From assembly GCF_030124145.1 (NCBI RefSeq), contig NZ_JASKMS010000001.1, positions 372,001 to 436,000 on the forward strand: a stretch of DNA of 64,000 nucleotides, written 5' to 3'. The notes under the pieces are model-generated. The model worked only from the letters and a program-made list of their open reading frames with translations, was not told the DNA's origin and made no database searches. Shown here piece by piece: positions 59,178 to 64,000 of the stretch. Numbering within the stretch: the stretch's first letter is position 1; every line of letters begins with the position of its first letter. The position numbers were made by a program, and so were the translations under genes. Source of the DNA: Streptomyces sp. 378 (GTDB taxonomy: Bacteria > Actinomycetota > Actinomycetes > Streptomycetales > Streptomycetaceae).

Positions 59178-59373
59178 GCCCCCCGGCTTCAGTGGCATAC
59201 CTGCGTCGACTATGTGACAGTCGATGCACCGGCACTTGATCAACGTGGCGGTCGCACTCGGGGGAAAGCACTCTGTCATCAGTCGAAAGACCGTTGCCGG
59301 CGCGCGGCTGGTTCCCGCCTTCAAGCGAATTCCCCCGACCAACCGGGGGTGGTGACAGAGGGGACCACCACAT

Positions 59374-60357
59374 ATGGCCGCGCAACTTCGCCTGCACAAA
59401 GCGCATGACCGCACATCGCGGCAAGCCGCTGACAACAGCGGCGCGACCTCCCGCCTCAACCGGCGCCGACGGCGCACCGGCCGGGCGATGATCGTCCCAT
59501 TCCTTGCCACTCTCCTGTCCATGGCGGCCGTATGGACTACCGCCTGCACACCCAACGGTTCGCACGCAGCCCAACGGCAGCAGTCGCCACGGCACCTCAC
59601 AGCGGCGGAACGAGAAGTTCTGGCCCAGGCGGAGAAAATTCTCACGCGTGACTGCATGCGAAAGGAGGGTTTCTCCTTCTGGGTCACTCCGGAACTCCCC
59701 GAACCCCTGGAGCGCTTGTTCCCGTACGTCATCGACGACAAGCAATGGGCCGCCGCAAACGGCTACGGCCGCGGCATCCGAGAACGTCGGGAGACGTCGG
59801 CCCGCAACGACCCCAACCGTCGTTATTTCGACAGCCTCTCCACTGACCGAAAAGCGGCCGCGATCACGGCACTCAACGGGCCGGCCCCGGAAGGGCTGGA
59901 AGCCGACGTCCCCGGGATGGGCAAGATCCGGCACAGCGACAGAGGATGCGTCTCCGACGCCCAACGCGTGCTCTACACCGACCTGCGCGCCTGGTACCGA
60001 GCAAAGAAGGTCACCGACGCCCTGGCCCGATCGGCCACGGCGGCCGTCGTGCACGATCCCAAGCTCGTTCCCATGACCCGGGAGTGGGCCGACTGCATGC
60101 ATGAACGGGGCCTCTCCTATGACAAGCCTCAAGAGACACGCGAACACTTCGCGCGTCGTTCCAGGGCCGGTGAGCTCTCCACGGCTCAGGCCGAGGCCGC
60201 ATGCGCGCAATCAACGGGCCTGGCCGCAACGCTTCGAAAGCTGAGTCGTATGCATCGCCAGGAGATCGACTCCCACCATTCCACCGAGGTGAAGAACCGC
60301 GCCTTGCTCGAATACAAGGCGCTCAGCCGTGCCCGCGACATCGTCCGCCGCGGCTGA
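59374..60357 (+). CDS. Uncharacterised membrane-anchored or lipoprotein-like protein (327 aa)
   Basis: A basic N terminus is followed by one hydrophobic stretch, 'MIVPFLATLLSMAAVWTTAC' (residues ~39-58), whose Cys could be a lipidated residue after an atypical lipobox. The remainder is polar and helical, with Cys pairs ('CMRKEGFSFWV', 'GCVSDAQRVLY', 'WADCMHERGLSY', 'EAACAQSTGL') that may form disulfides outside the cell. I do not recognise the family; similar secreted proteins occur in Streptomyces. GAGGGG precedes ATG 59374. The I36 inhibitor gene begins 36 bases after its end, so the two may be one transcript. Confidence 0.6.
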   Translation: MAAQLRLHKAHDRTSRQAADNSGATSRLNRRRRRTGRAMIVPFLATLLSMAAVWTTACTPNGSHAAQRQQSPRHLTAAEREVLAQAEKILTRDCMRKEGFSFWVTPELPEPLERLFPYVIDDKQWAAANGYGRGIRERRETSARNDPNRRYFDSLSTDRKAAAITALNGPAPEGLEADVPGMGKIRHSDRGCVSDAQRVLYTDLRAWYRAKKVTDALARSATAAVVHDPKLVPMTREWADCMHERGLSYDKPQETREHFARRSRAGELSTAQAEAACAQSTGLAATLRKLSRMHRQEIDSHHSTEVKNRALLEYKALSRARDIVRRG

Positions 60358-60392
60358 TCAACCCCACAGCAGACAACGAGAGGGAACAAGAC

Positions 60393-60857
60393 ATGCGCAA
60401 GCTCGCTTCACTCGCCGGCGCGGCCGCCCTGATGGCCGTCGCATTCACCGCTCCCACGGCCCAGGCCTCCGAACCGACGCCGGCGGAATCCCGCACGGTC
60501 AGCGCGGCCGCAGCAGACGGCAAGCTCCACGCCTGGATGGACCCCTACCGAGGTGGCGGCCATTGTGCCTGGAGCGGGGCCATCCGCAACTGGGACTATC
60601 CGGGCCCCGGGTGCCCGGCGATGCGCAACCTCGCTTCTTCGGTGGAGAACCGGGGATACGCCGGCGGCTACGACGACGTCAACCTGTACTACGGCGAGGA
60701 CCAGAGCGGCGCATACGCCTGCCTCGGCAACGGCGACATGTGGTTGGACCTGTCACTCGGACGCGAGGTCTTCAGCCACGGCTGGTCGTGGTGGGACGGC
60801 TACGGCGAGTCCGTGAACAACAACATCGCGTCCCACAACTGGACGGACAGCTGCTGA
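60393..60857 (+). CDS. Secreted peptidase inhibitor, family I36-like (154 aa)
   Basis: Signal peptide 'KLASLAGAAALMAVAFTAPT' then AQA. The mature part contains 'YRGGGHCAWSGAIRNWDYPG' and 'NRGYAGGYDDVNLYYGEDQS' with 'GAYACLGNGDMWLDLS', a beta/gamma-crystallin-like fold seen in I36 (SMI-type) inhibitors of metalloproteases. ATG 60393 has GAGAGGGA eight bases upstream. It probably protects against or tunes an extracellular protease. Confidence 0.75.
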   Translation: MRKLASLAGAAALMAVAFTAPTAQASEPTPAESRTVSAAAADGKLHAWMDPYRGGGHCAWSGAIRNWDYPGPGCPAMRNLASSVENRGYAGGYDDVNLYYGEDQSGAYACLGNGDMWLDLSLGREVFSHGWSWWDGYGESVNNNIASHNWTDSC

Positions 60858-60871
60858 CCGTCCACTTGGGA

Positions 60872-60902
60872 CCCCGGAGGGCCCTCTCGGCGCCCTCCGG
60901 GG
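60872..60902. terminator. Bidirectional terminator
   Basis: An 11-bp perfect stem, CCCCGGAGGGC (60872-60882) with GCCCTCCGGGG (60892-60902), 9-base loop, between convergent secreted-protein genes. No T run. Confidence 0.8.
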
Positions 60903-60967
60903 GTGATGGAGCGGGGAGGCCCGACGCCTGCCCTCCACCGCGGGGTTGTGCCGCACCAGGCAAAGCG

Positions 60968-61339
60968 TTACGGGTGGAGCACCACTGAGTTGACCGGTGT
61001 CAGGTCGACCTCGTTGGCGTAACCCTGGTTGATCGTCCAGCAGTCGGTACCGTTGGAGTTGGCGCAGATGTCGACCTTCCACCCACCGGTCTGGTTGTTG
61101 TAGATCATGTGGGTGCCGTACTGGTCGTAGAGCCGGTGCACACCCTGGGACCAGTACACGTGCGACGGGACGTTGTTGTTGAAGCCCGCGTTCTGCGGAT
61201 AGATGCAGAAGGCGCCGTCCGGGCAGCCGTTGGAACTGGCCGTCGTGGCGGCTTGGGCCTCGACGGTTCCGAGCATGAGGAGGGCCGCGGCAGCGGTGGC
61301 TGTCGCGGCGGCCTGGCGGAGCACCTTGGATGTCATCAT
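60968..61339 (-). CDS. Small secreted protein with I36-like features (123 aa)
   Basis: A signal peptide ('AAATATAAAALLMLGTVEAQ', cleavage after AQA) precedes a 90-residue mature protein: 'NGCPDGAFCIYPQNAGFNNN' and 'ICANSNGTDCWTINQGYANE', with four cysteines. The N-terminal CPxGxFCxY pattern occurs in the peptidase-inhibitor I36 group, so it may be a relative of the convergent gene. ATG 61339 has AGAGG five bases upstream; 61345 and 61336 are alternatives. It is monocistronic. Confidence 0.65.
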   Translation of the reverse strand: MMTSKVLRQAAATATAAAALLMLGTVEAQAATTASSNGCPDGAFCIYPQNAGFNNNVPSHVYWSQGVHRLYDQYGTHMIYNNQTGGWKVDICANSNGTDCWTINQGYANEVDLTPVNSVVLHP

Positions 61340-61625
61340 CGTCACCTCTGCAGCAAGGGCGCAGGTCGGTTTCGTTGCGGGTCTTGGCGCAACGTCTCTG
61401 CAGCCGAAATCGAGCGCGAGCCTAGTGACGAGCGGCGTTCACCGGTCCTGACACATGTCTGGGTGCCAAGCGGCCCTCCAAGGCCAGGAACTTGTGGGTT
61501 TCGGTGCACGGGCCGGACAGTGCAGGTGCGGGCGGAGGTTCCGAAACCCTCGGCGCACTCGGGCCGGGGTGAGCCGACCGGGCTCGGCGGGCTTCTCCCA
61601 CGGCCGCCGCAAGTCGGCAGCGGCC
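61340..61625. other. Short intergenic region
   Basis: Contains the promoter of the secreted-protein gene and no supported ORF; repeat copy B starts at 61626. Confidence 0.35.
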
Positions 61626-61703
61626 TCGGATCAGCTCACCGTGATCACTCAGTTGCAGGTGAGCGCCGGAGCAGAGACAGAGGTCGAAGCACACGCTCAG
61701 GCG
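61626..61703. repeat. 78-bp direct repeat, copy B
   Basis: Copy of 58004-58081 (69 of 78 identical, same orientation). It overlaps the last two codons and stop of the cytochrome P450 gene and continues into its 3' flank. Since only a few P450 codons are in it, the repeat is not simply a duplicated gene end. Confidence 0.8.
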
Positions 61704-62995
61704 AGTGTGACCTCCACGGGGAGTTTCTTGATCCCGTTCACGAAGTTGGAGCGGACTCGGGGGACGTCGCCGGTGAGGCGGATGTCCGCGAGGCGGGGGA
61801 TCAGTTCCTCGAACATGATGCGGATCTCGGTGCGGGCGAGCAGGTTGCCCAGGCACAGATGCGGGCTGCCCTTGCCGAAGGTGACGTGGTCGTTGTCCTG
61901 CCGGGCGACGTCGAAGGCGTAGGGGTTGCCGAAGACCTCCTCGTCACGGTTGCCGGAGGCGAACCACATGACGACCTTGTCGCCTTCCTTGATCCGCTTG
62001 CCACCGAGTTCGACCTCGCGGGTCGCGGTACGGCGGAAGTGGTAGACCGGCGAGGCCCAGCGCAGGAACTCCTCGACCGCGGTGGGGATCAGGGAGGGGT
62101 CCTCCTGGAGCCTGGCGAGCTGCTCGGGGTGCTGGAGCAGGGCCAGCATGGAGTGGGTGATGGTGTGCCGCGTGGTCTCGTTGCCGGCCACGACCAGGAG
62201 CAGGAAGTAGTTGTCGAAGTCCTGCGCGGACAGCGGGACGCCGTCACGCGGGGTGGTGTTGACGAGTCTGGAGACCAGGTCCGTGCCGTCCTTGCCGCGC
62301 CGCTGCCTCGCCAACTCCCGCCCGTACTCGAACACCTCCAGCGAGGCGGGGGAACGAAACGGCAGGTCGCGGTACTGCTCACTCTCCTCGCTGTGCAGCA
62401 GCACATCCGCGTAGTCGGGGTCGGTGTTGCCGATGATGCGGTTGCCCCAGTCGATGAGCTGCTGGTTGTCCTCCGGCGGCACGTCGAGGAGGCGGGCGAG
62501 CACGTTGATGGGGAAGTCCGCGGAGACGTCGGCCACGAAGTCGAAGCTGCCCTTGGCGAGCGCGGCGTCCAGGGTCGTCGCCGTCAGTCCGCGCAGGAAG
62601 TCGGTGTAGCTGTTGATGACGCCCGCCCCGAACTGTCGCTGGATGAGGCTGCGCAGCGCGCGGTGGCGTACCCCGTCCAGCTCCAGGATGGAGGCTCGTT
62701 TCTTGATCTGGTCGTCGTCGACCTCTTCGAGATTGACGAACCTGGTGGAGGTGAAGGTCTCGGCGTCGCGATCGACCCGGGCGATGTCCGCGTGCCGGGT
62801 CACCGCCCAGAAACCGGAGTTGGGCGCCTGCTCCGGCTGCCAGTGGACGGGGTCCTCGTGGCGCAGGGTGTGGAACATCCGCCAGGGGGTGATGCCGTCG
62901 GTGAAGTTGTCCAGGTCGGTGAGGTCGACGTCCGCCAGGGGGAGCGGTTCGTTCACGGCGCCGGTGGTGGTGGCAGTGGGAAAGGTCTCGGTCAT
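61697..62995 (-). CDS. Cytochrome P450 (432 aa)
   Basis: A soluble bacterial P450. I-helix oxygen motif is 'LLLVVAGNETTRHTITHSML' (AGNETT), the ExxR pair is in 'AVEEFLRWASPVYHFRRTAT', and the haem-thiolate loop is 'VTFGKGSPHLCLGNLLART' (Cys ligand). The sequence resembles the group of CYPs acting on terpenes, sterols or fatty acids, but I cannot name a subfamily. ATG 62995 has GAGGAG upstream. The glutamine-synthetase-family gene ends 24 bases upstream on the same strand, so both are probably one operon. Confidence 0.92.
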   Translation of the reverse strand: MTETFPTATTTGAVNEPLPLADVDLTDLDNFTDGITPWRMFHTLRHEDPVHWQPEQAPNSGFWAVTRHADIARVDRDAETFTSTRFVNLEEVDDDQIKKRASILELDGVRHRALRSLIQRQFGAGVINSYTDFLRGLTATTLDAALAKGSFDFVADVSADFPINVLARLLDVPPEDNQQLIDWGNRIIGNTDPDYADVLLHSEESEQYRDLPFRSPASLEVFEYGRELARQRRGKDGTDLVSRLVNTTPRDGVPLSAQDFDNYFLLLVVAGNETTRHTITHSMLALLQHPEQLARLQEDPSLIPTAVEEFLRWASPVYHFRRTATREVELGGKRIKEGDKVVMWFASGNRDEEVFGNPYAFDVARQDNDHVTFGKGSPHLCLGNLLARTEIRIMFEELIPRLADIRLTGDVPRVRSNFVNGIKKLPVEVTLA

Positions 62996-63019
62996 CGGTG
63001 GCTCCTCTGCGTCAGCACG

Positions 63020-64000
63020 TCACAGGTGGTAGGCGTACTCGGTGAACTCCCAGTCGGTGACGTGCCGTTGGAAGCGCTCGACCTCGTTCCGCTTGTAGGA
63101 GAGGAAGGACGTGGTGAAGTCCTTGCCGAGCACCTCGGCCAGGGCGGTGTCCGCCTCCAGCGCGTCGAGGGCGGCGCTCAGGGTGGTGGGAAGGCGGGCG
63201 GACTTCGTGGCGTCGTAGCCGTATCCCTCCAGGGGGGCGGGGGGCTCGTCACCGGCCAGGATGCCCAGCAGCGCGGCGGCGACGGTCGCGGCGACGGCCA
63301 GATAGGGGTTGGCGCCGGCGTCACCCAGGCGCAGTTCGAGGCGGGTGCCGGAGCCACGCTCGGGTGGGATACGGACCATGGCGCTGCGGTTGTCCAGGCC
63401 CCAGTCGATCAGCCAGGGCGCGAGGGTGTCGGGTCCGAAGCGCTTGTACGAGTTGACGGTGGGGTTGAGCAGGGCGGCCAGGGCCGGCGCGTGGGCCAGG
63501 ACGCCGGCCACCGCGTGGCGGGCGGTGGCGGACAGGCCGTACGCGCCCGTGGGGTCGTCGAAGGTGTTGCGCCCCTCGGTGCCCTCTGCGCCCTCGCAGG
63601 ACAGGTGGAGGTGGAAGCCGGAGCCGCCCGCGTCGTTGAAGGGCTTGGCCATGAAGGTGGCGAGCCTGCCCTCCTTACGGGCCAGTTCCTTGATCGCCGC
63701 TTTGAAGCGGAAGGCGCGGTCGGCGGCCGACATCGCCTCCGAGTGCGTGAGGTTGATCTCGAACTGCCCGCCGTCGAACTCGTGGTTGCCGCTGATCACG
63801 CCGAGGTTCAGGTCCCGCACCTGGCGCAGCACACGCAGCAGGTGGTTGTCGGGGTCGGCCCGCAGGCCGGCTGTGTAGACGACGCCCGAGTCCTGCGCGT
63901 AGCGGCGCCAGCCGCCGGTAGGGCCGGGCTCGGGGTCGCAGAGGTAGTACTCCAGCTCGGGACCGACGACGGGGCGCAGTCCGTGGTCGGAGCACCGGGC
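63020..64000 (-). CDS. Glutamine synthetase family protein, 5' end beyond window
   Basis: The last 326 residues of a glutamine-synthetase-fold ligase. Visible parts are 'RPVVGPELEYYLCDPEPGP' (metal Glu), 'FDGGQFEINLTHSEAMSAAD' (ExN, metal Glu), 'MAKPFNDAGGSGFHLHLSCE' (His ligand), 'NSYKRFG' and 'NRSAMVRIPPERGSGTRLEL' (Arg, nucleotide), and the end 'EFTEYAYHL'. In Streptomyces such GlnA-like enzymes often gamma-glutamylate polyamines or ethanolamine instead of making glutamine; the operon with a P450 favours a specialised amine substrate. The start lies beyond base 64000. Confidence 0.9.
   Translation of the reverse strand, partial: ARCSDHGLRPVVGPELEYYLCDPEPGPTGGWRRYAQDSGVVYTAGLRADPDNHLLRVLRQVRDLNLGVISGNHEFDGGQFEINLTHSEAMSAADRAFRFKAAIKELARKEGRLATFMAKPFNDAGGSGFHLHLSCEGAEGTEGRNTFDDPTGAYGLSATARHAVAGVLAHAPALAALLNPTVNSYKRFGPDTLAPWLIDWGLDNRSAMVRIPPERGSGTRLELRLGDAGANPYLAVAATVAAALLGILAGDEPPAPLEGYGYDATKSARLPTTLSAALDALEADTALAEVLGKDFTTSFLSYKRNEVERFQRHVTDWEFTEYAYHL

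Overview
The window is high-GC actinobacterial chromosome, almost certainly Streptomyces: strong G/C at third codon positions, GTG and TTG starts, many four-base stop/start overlaps, and typical families (DUF2795, DUF1707, BldC-like MerR and TetR regulators, I36 inhibitors, type III PKS, large secreted glycoside hydrolases). No rRNA, complete tRNA or CRISPR array was seen.

Region 1 (0-16.6 kb): a SulP transporter, an operon of two paralogous 79-residue proteins plus a DUF2795 protein, a zinc-ribbon protein, a family 2 glycosyltransferase, a membrane acyltransferase, a MerR regulator overlapping release factor 3, a phosphofructokinase, a two-repeat monooxygenase-like protein, RNase J and a spermidine-synthase-like protein. 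Near the start of most of these units lies the same short near-palindrome, CCTnACGTnAGG, often beside a TAGAGT-like -10 box, which suggests one shared regulon.

Region 2 (16.6-23.4 kb): a head-to-head deletion scar joining a TetR 3' end to an MFS 3' end; a heterodimeric ABC exporter with a divergent TetR gene and a 19-bp operator; then an integration relic with the 3' part of a tRNA-Gly gene, an integrase tail and other gene fragments.

Region 3 (23.4-35.5 kb): a 991-residue secreted GH59 enzyme, a secretory lipase, a phenolic-lipid type cluster (type III PKS, membrane methyltransferase, FAD oxidoreductase, divergent UbiA prenyltransferase), a small iron-permease-family membrane protein, a fatty acid desaturase and an IS481 remnant.

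Region 4 (35.5-46.4 kb): an ABC-2 exporter operon with a DUF4097 protein and a ribbon-helix-helix regulator whose promoter carries repeated ATGGCGCCAT palindromes; then a ferric-iron ABC transporter diverging, across a 16/19 match to the actinobacterial iron box, from one protein that fuses an adenylation domain, a carrier domain and a membrane acyltransferase. This iron-linked, Dlt-like single-chain system is the strongest candidate for something undescribed.

Region 5 (46.4-64 kb): a broken serine protease with a 48-bp tandem repeat, a decayed beta-carbonic anhydrase coupled to a SulP transporter, a CorC/DUF21 pair, a DUF1707 protein, an amidohydrolase beside a deleted ABC importer and a LuxR regulator, an APH-like phosphotransferase, two 78-bp direct repeats enclosing a LysR gene and secreted proteins, and a P450 next to a glutamine-synthetase-family gene cut by the window end. 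The density of deletion scars and fragments marks this as accessory, decaying chromosome.
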